DNA of 64,000 nucleotides from Streptomyces zaomyceticus (GCF_014656215.1 NZ_BNBZ01000007.1:219840-283839), one strand, 5' to 3'. Positions 41,706-50,610 are shown, counted from the stretch's first letter. Translations and numbers: made by a program. The notes: generated by a model from the sequence alone, not told the origin.

Positions 41706-42401
41706 TCAGGGCGCCAGGCGCTCCACCCGCCACGTCTCGCCGTCCGTGCCCTCAGCGCCCCCGGGGCCGCCCTCGCGGACGTAGCGGAGACGGTCGTGGA
41801 GGCGGTTCTCGTGGCCCTGCCAGAACTCGACCGCCTCCGGGACGACCCGGATGCCGCCCCACTCCGGCGGGACCGGGACCTGGGTGTCCTCGGGATAGCG
41901 GGCGGCCAGCTCCTCGTAGCGGGCGAGCAGCTCCGCGCGGGAGGCGATCACCGAGGACTGGGGGCTGGCCCAGGCGCCGAGCTGGGAGCCGTGCGGGCGG
42001 GTGCGGAAGTAGGCGACGGTCTCCTCGCGGCCGACGCGCTCGGCGCGGCCGGTGACGATGACCTGACGGGCGAGCGGGTGCCAGGGGAAGAGCAGCGAGG
42101 CGTACGGGTTGGCCGCCAGGTCCGCGCCCTTGCGGGAGTCGTAGTTGGTGAAGAAGACGAAGCCGGCCCGGTCGTAGTGCTTCAGGAGCACCGTGCGGGA
42201 GGACGGACGGCCGTCGGCGCCGGCGGTGGAGACGATCATCGCGTTCGGCTCGTGGATCGCCGGATTCTCGGCGGTCTCCTTGAACCAGCGGGTGAACTGC
42301 GCGATCGGTTCGGGCGCGAGGTCGGCCGCCGACAGCTCCGTGGTGCGGTACTGCTCGCGCATGTCGGCGGGATCCAGGGTGTCGTTCACAGGATCGGTCA
42401 C
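41706..42401 (-). CDS. pdxH: Pyridoxamine 5'-phosphate oxidase
   Basis: 231 residues from GTG 42401. FMN- and PLP-binding motifs of PdxH are intact: [65 protein letters not shown] and the C-terminal [16 protein letters not shown]. It oxidises pyridoxine/pyridoxamine 5'-phosphate to PLP with O2, the last salvage/biosynthesis step for vitamin B6. The start is ambiguous because no clear ribosome-binding site precedes it; ATG 42365 would shorten the protein slightly. It is divergent from the citrate synthase gene. Confidence 0.93.
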   Translation of the reverse strand: MTDPVNDTLDPADMREQYRTTELSAADLAPEPIAQFTRWFKETAENPAIHEPNAMIVSTAGADGRPSSRTVLLKHYDRAGFVFFTNYDSRKGADLAANPYASLLFPWHPLARQVIVTGRAERVGREETVAYFRTRPHGSQLGAWASPQSSVIASRAELLARYEELAARYPEDTQVPVPPEWGGIRVVPEAVEFWQGHENRLHDRLRYVREGGPGGAEGTDGETWRVERLAP

Positions 42402-42569
42402 GGGGCGATTCTGCCGCAGCGGCTCAGTTTGCCCGGCACCGCGTGGCGCCAACCCTTACTCGCCGAATCGGCGCACTGTGCCGGATGTCACGCTTCCCCG
42501 CATCATCGGAACCGTACAGACTCTGGGGCTGGACGACTGTTGAATCCCCACCATCGACCAGCACTCGGT

Positions 42570-42579
42570 TGATCGATCA
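42570..42579. promoter_or_regulatory. TGATCGATCA palindrome upstream of citrate synthase
   Basis: A perfect 10-bp palindrome 19 bases before the citrate synthase ATG and just before its ribosome-binding site (AGAGGAG). It may be an operator in the leader, but a 10-bp palindrome can occur by chance. Confidence 0.3.
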
Positions 42580-42598
42580 TCGATAGAGGAGCCGCCTG

Positions 42599-43699
42599 AT
42601 GTCCGACTTCGTACCCGGGCTCGAGGGAGTCGTCGCGTTCGAGACGGAGATCGCCGAACCCGACAAGGAAGGCGGCGCCCTCCGGTACCGCGGCGTCGAC
42701 ATCGAGGACCTGGTCGGTCACGTCTCGTTCGGCAACGTCTGGGGGCTGCTGGTCGACGGCGCCTTCAACCCGGGCCTGCCGGCCGCCGAGCCGTTCCCCA
42801 TCCCGGTGCACTCCGGCGACATCCGCGTCGACGTGCAGTCCGCGCTCGCGATGCTCGCGCCCGTGTGGGGCCTCAAGCCGCTCCTCGACATCTCCGCCGA
42901 GCAGGCCCGCGACGACCTCGCGCGCGCCGCCGTCATGGCGCTCTCCTACGTCGCCCAGTCCGCGCGCGGCCAGGGCCTCCCCATGGTCCCGCAGAGCGAG
43001 ATCGACAAGGCCGAGTCCGTCGTCGAACGCTTCATGATCCGCTGGCGCGGCGAGCCCGACCCGAAGCACGTCAAGGCCGTCGACGCCTACTGGACCTCCG
43101 CCGCGGAGCACGGCATGAACGCCTCCACGTTCACCGCGCGTGTCATCGCCTCCACCGGCGCCGACGTCGCCGCGTCGCTCTCCGGCGCGGTCGGCGCCAT
43201 GTCCGGCCCGCTGCACGGCGGCGCGCCCTCCCGCGTCCTCGGCATGATCGAGGAGATCGAGCGGACCGGCGACGCCACCGCGTACGTGAAGCAGGCCCTC
43301 GACAAGGGCGAGCGCCTCATGGGCTTCGGCCACCGCGTCTACCGCGCCGAGGACCCCCGCGCCCGCGTGCTGCGCCGCACCGCCCGCGAGCTGGCCGCGC
43401 CGCGCTTCGAGGTGGCCGAGGCCCTGGAGAAGGCCGCTCTGGAGGAGCTGCACAACCGGCGTCCCGACCGTGTCCTGGCGACCAACGTCGAGTTCTGGGC
43501 GGCCATCGTCCTGGACTTCGCCGAGGTCCCGGCGCACATGTTCACCTCGATGTTCACCTGCGCCCGGACGGCCGGCTGGTCGGCCCACATCCTGGAGCAG
43601 AAGCGCACCGGCCGACTGGTCCGCCCGTCCGCCCGCTACACGGGCCCCGGCCAGCGGAACCCGCGCGAGATCGAGGGTTACGAGGACATCGCGGGCTGA
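42599..43699 (+). CDS. Citrate synthase 2 (short Gram-positive type)
   Basis: 366 residues, preceded by AGAGGAG. Catalytic residues lie in SGPLHGGAPSRVL (His), GFGHRVYRAEDPRA (His/Arg) and FWAAIVLDFAEVPAHMF (Asp). It condenses acetyl-CoA with oxaloacetate or, in some relatives, propionyl-CoA (2-methylcitrate synthase). There are no methylcitrate dehydratase or lyase genes nearby, favouring a citrate synthase role. It is shorter than the main type I enzyme and probably a second isozyme. Divergent from pdxH. Confidence 0.92.
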   Translation: MSDFVPGLEGVVAFETEIAEPDKEGGALRYRGVDIEDLVGHVSFGNVWGLLVDGAFNPGLPAAEPFPIPVHSGDIRVDVQSALAMLAPVWGLKPLLDISAEQARDDLARAAVMALSYVAQSARGQGLPMVPQSEIDKAESVVERFMIRWRGEPDPKHVKAVDAYWTSAAEHGMNASTFTARVIASTGADVAASLSGAVGAMSGPLHGGAPSRVLGMIEEIERTGDATAYVKQALDKGERLMGFGHRVYRAEDPRARVLRRTARELAAPRFEVAEALEKAALEELHNRRPDRVLATNVEFWAAIVLDFAEVPAHMFTSMFTCARTAGWSAHILEQKRTGRLVRPSARYTGPGQRNPREIEGYEDIAG

Positions 43700-43797
43700 T
43701 CCGCCCGACGCCACCCCTGCCACCCACCCGGCAGCCGGCGCCCGCCCTCTGCCGTCCGTCCCACCCGGCAGCCGGCGTCCGCGCTCTGCCACCCGTC

Positions 43798-43837
43798 ACG
43801 GCGACGGCCCGACCCGCACAGTCAGGGCCGTCGCCGT
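43798..43837. terminator. 13-bp hairpin terminator between convergent genes
   Basis: ACGGCGACGGCCC (43798-43810) pairs perfectly with GGGCCGTCGCCGT (43825-43837) across 14 bases. It lies between citrate synthase and the convergent oxygenase. Just upstream a 30-base segment containing CACCCGGCAGCCGGCG is repeated twice. Confidence 0.82.
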
Positions 43838-43866
43838 ACGCGTGTCGCGGCGGCCGGCCGTACCGG

Positions 43867-44910
43867 CTACGCCGACATCGCGGGCTGCGCCTCCGGGTGC
43901 AGCAGCAGGTCCGCGTGGTGGCGGGCCGTCGTCAGCGGGTGCGCCCGCAGCTTGCCCTTCAGCTCATTGCGTCCGTACTCGGCGAACAACGGGTTCGCGG
44001 GGTCGGCCGTGACGCCGGGCGCGGTCTGCGCGTACGGGAAGACCAGCGGGCTGATCCGGGCGTCGAGCCGCGGGTTGTAGAAGAACGGCACGGAGTACCG
44101 CTCCGTCGCCCCGGGCGGCGACACGACCCGGTGGTTGGTCGCGATCAGATAGCCGTTGGTCGCCACCTCGAGGAGCTCGCCGAGGTTGACGACGAAGGCG
44201 CCAGGCAGCGGCGGCACGTCGTGGAAGTCCCCGTCCTCGCGCTGCACCTGCAGCCCGCCCACCTGGTCCTGGAGCAGCAGCGTCAGGAAGCCGTAGTCCT
44301 TGTGCGCGCCGACGCCCTGGTCGTCGCCCTCACCGCTGCTCCCCGGGTAGCGCACCAGCTTGAGGTGCGGGTGGGCGCGCGGGCCGAAGATGTCGTCGTA
44401 GAAGTCCACGGGCGCGCCGATCGAGGTGAGCAGCTCGTGCAGCAGGCGCTCGGCGACCCCGCTGAGCCGCTCGATCCAGTGCAGGGCCGCGGTCCGCAGC
44501 TCGGGGAGTGCGGCCGGCCACTGGTTGGGGCCTTCCAGCCACCAGTACGGGGCCTCCCAGGGCGCGGGGGTCCGCGCGGGGCGCTCGGCGCCGATGTCGA
44601 GCTGGTCGCGCCAGTCGCGGGCGCCGGCGGTGCGCTCGTCGCCGATGCGGGTGTAGCCGCGGAAGTGCGGCGAGTTGATGTTGTCGAGGGCGAGCCGGTC
44701 GGCCTCGGGCAGTGCGAAGAAGGCGTGCATCGCGGACGTCAGGGCCCGGGTCTCGGCCTCGGTCACACCGTGTCCGACGAGCTGGAAGAAGCCGACGTCG
44801 TGGGCGGCCGAGTGGAGCTGGGCGTGGAGCAGACGACGGGCCTGGGGGCCCCGGTCGGCGGCGGCGAGGTCGACGATGGGGAGCTGCGAGGAGTACGAGC
44901 TGCGATTCAT
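43867..44910 (-). CDS. Isopenicillin N synthase-family Fe(II)/2-oxoglutarate dioxygenase
   Basis: 347 residues from ATG 44910. The double-stranded beta-helix iron ligands are His-x-Asp in GVGAHKDYGFLTLL and the distal His in ATNHRVVSPP, with the cosubstrate Arg-x-Ser in ERYSVPFFYNP. The N-terminal region PIVDLAAADRGPQARRLLHAQLHSAAHDVGFFQLVGHGV is the typical DIOX_N domain. It hydroxylates, desaturates or cyclises an unknown substrate with Fe(II) and 2-oxoglutarate. A cysteine-containing leader peptide with its own promoter lies 126 bases upstream, so expression is probably under attenuation. Confidence 0.88.
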   Translation of the reverse strand: MNRSSYSSQLPIVDLAAADRGPQARRLLHAQLHSAAHDVGFFQLVGHGVTEAETRALTSAMHAFFALPEADRLALDNINSPHFRGYTRIGDERTAGARDWRDQLDIGAERPARTPAPWEAPYWWLEGPNQWPAALPELRTAALHWIERLSGVAERLLHELLTSIGAPVDFYDDIFGPRAHPHLKLVRYPGSSGEGDDQGVGAHKDYGFLTLLLQDQVGGLQVQREDGDFHDVPPLPGAFVVNLGELLEVATNGYLIATNHRVVSPPGATERYSVPFFYNPRLDARISPLVFPYAQTAPGVTADPANPLFAEYGRNELKGKLRAHPLTTARHHADLLLHPEAQPAMSA

Positions 44911-45035
44911 GGATGCGTCCGCGGGATCTACGGGTGCCCGGGGCGGCCGCCAGGGGTGGGGCGGGGGCCACGGGTGCCGGTCGGCTTGGGCTCTGAACGA
45001 GGGACCCGAGGGGGCGGTGGTGGTGCCCGGGAGGG

Positions 45036-45110
45036 TCAGGCGGAGCGGCGACAGCTCATGCTCGTGACGCGGACGAAGTCCACGTGGCGACGGCGTACGA
45101 GCAGGGGCAT
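45036..45110 (-). CDS. Short leader peptide (attenuator type)
   Basis: 24 residues, ATG 45110 to TGA 45036. It contains RRHVDFVRVTSMSC, matching the conserved R-x-H-x-D-(L/F)-x-R-x-x-S-x-x-C pattern of Streptomyces putative leader peptides that precede cysteine/sulfur-related genes. TACTGT ends six bases before the ATG on the same strand, a good -10 for a leaderless transcript. The oxygenase starts 125 bases after its stop, with GC-rich inverted repeats between. It probably couples ribosome stalling near the Cys/Ser codons to downstream expression. Confidence 0.72.
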   Translation of the reverse strand: MPLLVRRRHVDFVRVTSMSCRRSA

Positions 45111-45277
45111 GCGACCACAGTACTGCGGCGGCGCCGGTTGGACTGTGGCCCGGGTCACGTCCTGACGTCCGGGGCTCGGGGGTGTTCAAAGGGGCGGCGG
45201 TACGCGAAGATCGCCGCCACATGTGTCGAGCGCATGCCAATCATCTCGTCACGGCACCCCTTCGCAGGAGGACGTCC

Positions 45278-46333
45278 ATGAGTCGCCGCCGCACACCCCG
45301 TGGGCTGATCGCCACGGCCACCGCCACCGTCGCGGTCGCCACCGCCGCCCTGCTCCCCTCGGCCGGCGCCTCCGCGGCCCCGGTGCCCGCCGCCGCGCTT
45401 CCCCAGGCCCGTGTGTTCATGGTGAACCCGGTCCAGGCCACCGGCGACCAGTCCCTCGCCGACCACAAGGACGCGGCGGGCGACGTACCGGCCTCCGCCT
45501 ACGCCACCGTCACCCTGCGGAACCTCGACGCGAGCGGCGCCCTGTCGGGGAGGTGGGTCGACGTCCGGTCCGAGACCGGCAAGCCCGCCACCCTCGCGGG
45601 CGCCGCCGCGTACAACCGCTCCGACGACCAGTTCGAGCAGGTCATGGCGTACTTCTGGGTCAACGAGTCACAGGAGTACCTGCAAGGGCTCGGCTTCGGC
45701 ACCGAACTGCCCGGGGCCAACGACCGGGTGCAGCCGGTCCGGCTCAACCAGTGGGGCGCAGACAACTCCTTCTTCACCGACAAGAAGGCCGAGATCCGGT
45801 TCGGCAAGGGCGGAGTGGACGACGCCGAGGACGCCGAGGTGATCGTGCACGAGTACGGTCACGCCGTGCACCACGCGCAGGTGCCCGGCTTCGGCACCTC
45901 GCCCGAGGCCGGATCCATCGGCGAGGCCTTCGGCGACTACCTGGCCGTGGCCGTCGGCACCCACGCCGTCGAGAAATACGAATGGGCGATGAAGGCGGAC
46001 GCCGCCTGCGTCGCCGACTGGGACGCCACGGGCTACAGCGAGGCACCGCACTGCCTCCGCCGGATCGACGGCACCAAGACGTACGCGGACCGCGAGGGCG
46101 AGGTCCACGCCGACGGCGAGATCTGGTCCCGGGCGCTCCTCGACATCCGCAAGGCCCTCGGAGCCAGGACGGCCGACCGGATCATCGTGAACGCCCAGTT
46201 CGGCTTCGCGCCCGACACGAGCTTCCGGGACGCTGCCCTGACGACGGTCGCGACGGCGCAGAAGATGTACGGCACGTCGGCGGCGAACGCCGTACGAGCG
46301 GCGTTCCGGGCCCGGGAGATCCCGGGGCTGTAG
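45278..46333 (+). CDS. Secreted zinc metallopeptidase (fungalysin/M36-like gluzincin)
   Basis: 351 residues from ATG 45278 (CAGGAGGA upstream). A signal peptide of about 45 residues (ATATATVAVATAALLPSAGA) leads to a domain with HEYGHAVHHAQ, the HExxH zinc motif (His about residue 190), and SIGEAFGDYLAVA carrying the third ligand Glu, as in M36/M4 gluzincins. There is no long propeptide, so it is a minimal member. It is probably exported and cleaves extracellular proteins. A hairpin element lies downstream. Confidence 0.85.
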   Translation: MSRRRTPRGLIATATATVAVATAALLPSAGASAAPVPAAALPQARVFMVNPVQATGDQSLADHKDAAGDVPASAYATVTLRNLDASGALSGRWVDVRSETGKPATLAGAAAYNRSDDQFEQVMAYFWVNESQEYLQGLGFGTELPGANDRVQPVRLNQWGADNSFFTDKKAEIRFGKGGVDDAEDAEVIVHEYGHAVHHAQVPGFGTSPEAGSIGEAFGDYLAVAVGTHAVEKYEWAMKADAACVADWDATGYSEAPHCLRRIDGTKTYADREGEVHADGEIWSRALLDIRKALGARTADRIIVNAQFGFAPDTSFRDAALTTVATAQKMYGTSAANAVRAAFRAREIPGL

Positions 46334-46404
46334 CCCACGCCGGGCAGGGCCCTCGCCGGCGCAGCCCGCGCCGGGCGGGGTCCTCCGGAGTGCGCCCCTG
46401 CCGG

Positions 46405-46466
46405 GTCGTCCCTTCCGGATCTCGCCCGACCCGCGCCGCCGGCGAGATCCGGAGGAGACGACCTAG
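46405..46466. repeat. Palindromic element remnant (same family as 3886-4053)
   Basis: Arms 46405-46426 and 46441-46462 pair at 20 of 22 positions around a 14-base loop. The right terminus CTAGGTCGTCTC (read on the minus strand from 46466) is identical to the left terminus of the 168-bp element, and both continue CCGGATCT(T/C)GCC or close to it. The left end has lost the CTAG. It sits between the convergent metallopeptidase and TetR genes and may serve as their terminator. Confidence 0.65.
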
Positions 46467-47041
46467 GTCAGCGCCTCGTCCAGCAGCAGCGCCCACTGGG
46501 AGACCACGCGGTCCCGGCGGGCGCGGTCGTCCGTCAGGAGGGTGGCGAGGCCCAGGCCGCGGGCCATGTCCAGGAGGCCCTGGACGGTCTCGCGGACGCC
46601 GGGGCGGGACTCGTCGGCGCCGAGGACCTCGACGGCGATGCGGTGGGACTCGCGGCCGACGCGGGCCTCCAGCTCGGTCACGCGCGCACGGAGCTGGTCC
46701 TCGCCGGAGGCGGCGACCCACAGATGGAGGGCGGCCCGGAAGAGGGGGCCGGTGAAGAGGTCGACGAGCGCGGCGACGGCCTCGTGGCGGTCGCGTGACG
46801 GGAGGGTCCGCAGCGCCTGGGAGCGCTCCTCGGCGACGTACTCGACGGCGGCCGTGAACAGGTCCTCGCGGGTGGGGAAGTGGTGCTGGGCGGCACCCCG
46901 GGAGACGCCCGCCCGTTCCGCGACGACGGCGACCGTGGAACCCGCCCAGCCGTGTTCGGCCAGGCAGGACACGGCCGCCTCCAGGAGCCGCTGCCGGGTG
47001 GCGCGGCTCCTGTCCTGCTTGGGCGCGGTCACAGCCGCCAT
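46463..47041 (-). CDS. TetR-family transcriptional regulator
   Basis: 192 residues from ATG 47041; GTG 47032 overlaps the hydratase stop (GTGA) and is an equally good start. The N-terminal HTH reads VVAERAGVSRGAAQHHFPTREDLFTAAVEYVA. The C-terminal ligand/dimer domain is Ala/Leu-rich. It is the last gene of an operon with an acyl-CoA ligase and enoyl-CoA hydratase, so it probably senses an acyl-CoA pathway intermediate. The AATCAAGCA palindromes before this operon and the carboxylase operon are its likely targets. Its stop codon TAG lies in the CTAG end of the hairpin element. Confidence 0.9.
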   Translation of the reverse strand: MAAVTAPKQDRSRATRQRLLEAAVSCLAEHGWAGSTVAVVAERAGVSRGAAQHHFPTREDLFTAAVEYVAEERSQALRTLPSRDRHEAVAALVDLFTGPLFRAALHLWVAASGEDQLRARVTELEARVGRESHRIAVEVLGADESRPGVRETVQGLLDMARGLGLATLLTDDRARRDRVVSQWALLLDEALT

Positions 47042-47751
47042 GCGGGGTCCCGTCGTTCGAGGAAGGCCGTCATCCCCTCGCGCGCCTCGGTGGAGGCGAA
47101 GAGCGTGGCCGACCTCTGTACCAGGTCCTCCGCGTCACGTTCGAAGGTCTCCAGGACTCTAGCGGTGACCAGCCGCTTCGCCTCCCGCAGGCCCTGCGGG
47201 GAGCTCGCGCGGAGGGAGTCGAGGATGCCGGGGAGGGCTTCGTCGCCGGCCGTCACCAGACCCATGGCGACGGCCTCCGGCACCCCGAACCGCTCGCCCG
47301 TCAGGTAGTGGCGGGCCGCCGCCCGGGGTTCCAGCCTCGGCAGCAGGGTGAGGGAGATGACGGCCGGCGCCACCCCGATCCGTACCTCGGTGAGGGCGAA
47401 GTCCGACGCCTCCGAGGCCACGACGATGTCGCAGGCGCCGAGCAGTCCGAGACCACCGGCCCGTACCTTTCCGGTGACGTGGGCGACGACCGGCTTCGGC
47501 AGTTCGACGAGCTGCCGGAGCAGGTCGACGAAGGCGTACGGGCTGGGCGGGGCCTTCAGGTCGGCGCCCGCGCTGAACGTGCCGCCGGCGTGGGCGAGGA
47601 CCACCGCGCGGACGGCCGGGTCCTTGCCGCAGGCGGTGAGGGCGTCGGCGAGCTCGGTGACGAGCTGCGCGGAGAGCGCGTTGCGGGTGGCCGGGGAGTT
47701 CAGGGTGAGGGTGGTGATGCCCCGTTCCCCGGCCGATGTCACGAGTGTCAT
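47029..47751 (-). CDS. Enoyl-CoA hydratase family protein
   Basis: 240 residues, a compact crotonase. Oxyanion-hole segments are AHAGGTFSAGADLKAP (about residues 53-68) and HVTGKVRAGGLGLLGACDI (about 92-110). The region TEVRIGVAPAVISLTLLPRL replaces the catalytic Glu position. The family includes methylglutaconyl-CoA hydratases (LiuC-like) that pair with carboxylase operons like the one at 53-58 kb. It overlaps the ligase by four bases (ATGA) and the TetR gene by its own stop, so all three are translationally coupled. Confidence 0.88.
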   Translation of the reverse strand: MTLVTSAGERGITTLTLNSPATRNALSAQLVTELADALTACGKDPAVRAVVLAHAGGTFSAGADLKAPPSPYAFVDLLRQLVELPKPVVAHVTGKVRAGGLGLLGACDIVVASEASDFALTEVRIGVAPAVISLTLLPRLEPRAAARHYLTGERFGVPEAVAMGLVTAGDEALPGILDSLRASSPQGLREAKRLVTARVLETFERDAEDLVQRSATLFASTEAREGMTAFLERRDPAWRL

Positions 47752-49334
47752 GCGCGGTCCCTCAGTTCCCTTCGGAGGATCTTCCCGGAGGCCGCCCGGG
47801 GCACGGTGTCGACGAACTCGACGCTGCGAACCTTCTTGTACGGGGCGACCCGGGCGGCGACGTGCGCCATGACGTCCTCGGCGGTGAGGCCGGGCGCGGC
47901 GGCCTGGCGTACGACGAAGGCCTTGGGGATCTCGGTGCCCTCCGCGTCGGTGACACCGATGACGGCGGCGTCGGCGACGCCCTCGTGGGTGAGGAGGAGC
48001 GCCTCCAGTTCGGCGGGGGCGACCTGGAAGCCCTTGTACTTGATGAGCTCCTTGACGCGGTCGACGACGTACAGCCAGCCGTCGGCGTCGACCCGGCCGA
48101 TGTCGCCGGTGTGGACCCAGCCGTCGGCGTCGATCATCGCGGCGGTGGCGTCGGGGCGGCCCAGGTATCCCTTCATGACCTGCGGTCCCCGGATGGCGAC
48201 CTCGCCCTCCTCGCCCGGCGCCGCGTCCTTCGCCGGGTCGTCGAGGGACAGGATCCGCATCTCGGTGGAGGGCAGCAGCTTGCCGACGGTGCCGGGCGGC
48301 GGGTTCTCGGCGGAGAGCGGGACGACATGGGTGCCCGGGGAGAGCTCCGTCATGCCGTACGCCTGGAGGACCGGCGGGAGTCCGAGCCGGGCCGAACAGG
48401 CTTCGGCGAGCGCCGCGTCGAGCGGGGCGGCGGCGCTGACGATGTACTCCAGGGAGGACAGGTCGTAGTCGGCGACGGCCGGGTGCTTGGCGAGGGCGAG
48501 GACGATCGGCGGGGCCACGTACAGGCCGTTGATGCGATGCCGCTGGATGGCGCCGAGGAAGGTGTCGAGCTCGAAGCGGGGCAGGACGACGACGGTGGCG
48601 CCCTGGCGGAGGGGCGCGTTCATGAGGGCGGTCAGCCCGTAGATGTGGAAGAAGGGCAGGATCGCCAGGATGCGGTCGCCGGGTCCCATCGGGATGACCG
48701 GGTCCAGCTGGGCGAGGTTGGTGGCGATGGAGGCGTGGGTGAGCATCACGCCCTTGGGCACGCCCGTGGTGCCGGAGGAGTACGGGAGGGCGGCGACGTC
48801 CTCGTCGGGGTCGACCTCGATCTCGGGCACGGGCCCGGTCGAGCCGAGGAAGGTCTGCAGCGACCGGACGCCCTGCCCCTCGGGGCCTTCGGGTGCCTGG
48901 TCGCAGACGAATATCTCCGTGATCCCGCCCGCGAGTTCGGCCGCGGCGCGGGCGGCGGGGAGCAGCGGCGAGACGGTGACGATCCAGCGCGCGGAGGAGT
49001 CGCGGAGCTGTTTGGCGAACTCCTCGGGGGTGGCCAGCGGGTGCACGGTGGTGACGGCGGCCCCGGCCCGGGTGGCTGCGTAGAAGGCGATGGGGAAGAG
49101 GACCGTGTTGGGGCTGTGCAGGGCGAGTACGTCCCCCTTGCGTACTCCGGCCTCGGCGAGGCCGGCGGCCACCCGCCGGTGGAAGGCGTCGACCTGCCCG
49201 TAGGTGAGGGTGAACTCCCCGGTCCCGTCGACGAGGGCGGGGGTGTCGCCGCGTTCGGCGGCGCGGCCGAGGACCACGTCGTGGATCGGCAGGGAAACGG
49301 TGGAGACGGCCTCGTACTCGCTGTGGAACACCAT
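47748..49334 (-). CDS. AMP-forming acyl-CoA ligase (4-coumarate:CoA ligase-like)
   Basis: 528 residues from ATG 49334 (AGGGGG upstream). The P-loop is ALPYSSGTTGVPKGVMLTH, the A5 motif QAYGMTELSPGTH, the core YVVDRVKELIKYKGFQVAPAELE and the C-terminal catalytic Lys in RAASGKILRRELRD. The 4CL-like substrate pocket accepts aromatic or medium-chain acids in relatives; the true substrate is unknown. It activates the acid that the downstream hydratase and the carboxylase operon would then process. An AATCAAGCA palindrome lies 88 bases upstream. Confidence 0.92.
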   Translation of the reverse strand: MVFHSEYEAVSTVSLPIHDVVLGRAAERGDTPALVDGTGEFTLTYGQVDAFHRRVAAGLAEAGVRKGDVLALHSPNTVLFPIAFYAATRAGAAVTTVHPLATPEEFAKQLRDSSARWIVTVSPLLPAARAAAELAGGITEIFVCDQAPEGPEGQGVRSLQTFLGSTGPVPEIEVDPDEDVAALPYSSGTTGVPKGVMLTHASIATNLAQLDPVIPMGPGDRILAILPFFHIYGLTALMNAPLRQGATVVVLPRFELDTFLGAIQRHRINGLYVAPPIVLALAKHPAVADYDLSSLEYIVSAAAPLDAALAEACSARLGLPPVLQAYGMTELSPGTHVVPLSAENPPPGTVGKLLPSTEMRILSLDDPAKDAAPGEEGEVAIRGPQVMKGYLGRPDATAAMIDADGWVHTGDIGRVDADGWLYVVDRVKELIKYKGFQVAPAELEALLLTHEGVADAAVIGVTDAEGTEIPKAFVVRQAAAPGLTAEDVMAHVAARVAPYKKVRSVEFVDTVPRAASGKILRRELRDRA

Positions 49335-49421
49335 GCAAGCCCCCTGGAGCGGTGGAAGGTGGTCGCCAGGATCGCGTGTGTCGGTACGCCTTGGGGAGAC
49401 CTTGTCAGCACTCCGGGGAAA

Positions 49422-49444
49422 CAATCAAGCACGCATGCATGATT
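49422..49444. promoter_or_regulatory. Candidate TetR operator, site A (AAACAATCAAGCA regulon)
   Basis: CAATCAAGCACGCATGCATG followed by ATT. It is imperfectly palindromic (AATCA/TGATT ends, GCATGC core) and shares AAACAATCAAGCAYGC with the site at 59199-59223. It lies 88 bases upstream of the ligase start. Confidence 0.6.
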
Positions 49445-49466
49445 CTTGGAATCCTCGGTCTCCGCC

Positions 49467-50438
49467 TCAGGAGGGGTCCGCGTAGCGGGCGGCCATCGCG
49501 GCGGCGCGGTCGCGCAGGGCGGTCCGCAGCGTCGGCGGGGCCAGCACCTCCGCGTCCGTGCCGAGCTGCCACAGGGCCCATTCGGCGTGCCACGCGTCCT
49601 GGTAGGTCAGTTCGAGACGCAGCCGGCCGTCCGTGTCGGGCGCTTCCGCGCGGACGGCCACCGCGGTGTCCAGCAGGTCCTCCCGCCGCGCGGGATCCAC
49701 CCTCACCAGCACGGTGATGTGGCCGTCGACGAGAAACCGCGCGGAGCGTTCCCGCCAGATCCGGTCCAGATCGACCCGGCCCGGCCGCTCCGCCGGCTCG
49801 GGCAGGGCCTCGGCGGCCACCATCCGCGACAGCCGGTAGGTGCGGTCCTCGCCGGAGCGCGTGGCCAGCAGATAGCCCCGGTCCCGCACGGTGACCAGGC
49901 CGATCGGGTCCACCGTGCGCCACTCCGGCGACCGGCCCGCGGCCGCGTAGTGGATGCGCAGCTTGTGTCCGGCGAGGACCGCCCGCCGCACCTCGATCAG
50001 GGTGGGGCCCGACACCTCGTCCGTGACCGTGCGGCGCGAGAGGAGGTCGGCCTCCGGGTCGACGAGGAAGCGCCGGGCCGCGTCGCTCGCGGTGGCCCGA
50101 TGCCCCTCGGGCAGCGCGTCGACCACCTTGCGCAACGCCGAGGCGAACGCCGGGCCGAGGCCGAGCACCTGCTCACCGCGCCCCGGTCCGGCGGCCAGCA
50201 GGGCGAGGGCCTCCTCGTGGTTCAGCCCCGTGAGCTCGGTCCTGAAACCGGGCAGCAGCCCGAACCCGCCGTGCCGGCCGCGCTCGGCATACACCGGGAC
50301 GCCCGCCGAGGACAGCGCCTCGATGTCGCGCAGCACGGTGCGGGTGGACACCTCCAGCTCACGGGCGAGCGCGTCCGCGGTCATCCTGCCGCGTTGGCGC
50401 AGCAGGAGAACCAGGGAGACCAGCCGGTCGGCGCGCAT
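49467..50438 (-). CDS. WYL-domain transcriptional regulator (YafY/DeoR type)
   Basis: 323 residues. The N-terminal winged HTH is RLVSLVLLLRQRGRMTADALARELEVSTRTVLRDIEAL. The WYL domain (about residues 140-230) includes LRIHYAAAGRSPEWRTVDPIGLVTVRDRGYLLA, followed by a WCX-like C-terminus. TAGCGT ends six bases before the ATG, so the transcript is probably leaderless. It is divergent from the RidA gene, the classic pairing in which a WYL regulator controls its neighbour. CGAAT and ATTCG flank a 20-base interval just upstream and may be its operator. Confidence 0.9.
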   Translation of the reverse strand: MRADRLVSLVLLLRQRGRMTADALARELEVSTRTVLRDIEALSSAGVPVYAERGRHGGFGLLPGFRTELTGLNHEEALALLAAGPGRGEQVLGLGPAFASALRKVVDALPEGHRATASDAARRFLVDPEADLLSRRTVTDEVSGPTLIEVRRAVLAGHKLRIHYAAAGRSPEWRTVDPIGLVTVRDRGYLLATRSGEDRTYRLSRMVAAEALPEPAERPGRVDLDRIWRERSARFLVDGHITVLVRVDPARREDLLDTAVAVRAEAPDTDGRLRLELTYQDAWHAEWALWQLGTDAEVLAPPTLRTALRDRAAAMAARYADPS

Positions 50439-50610
50439 GCGGGAACGCTAACCGAATACATGACGAAGGGTGTCGTGATTCGTTGGGAGGCTCGTCACCA
50501 CGACGTCGAGGCCGGCATCCGCCGGGCCGACGGACGTCCGACTCCCCCGATCCCGCACGTCGGACCGGGTCGGATCGAATCGCAGACAACGGAACGGAGC
50601 TGATGCGGCG

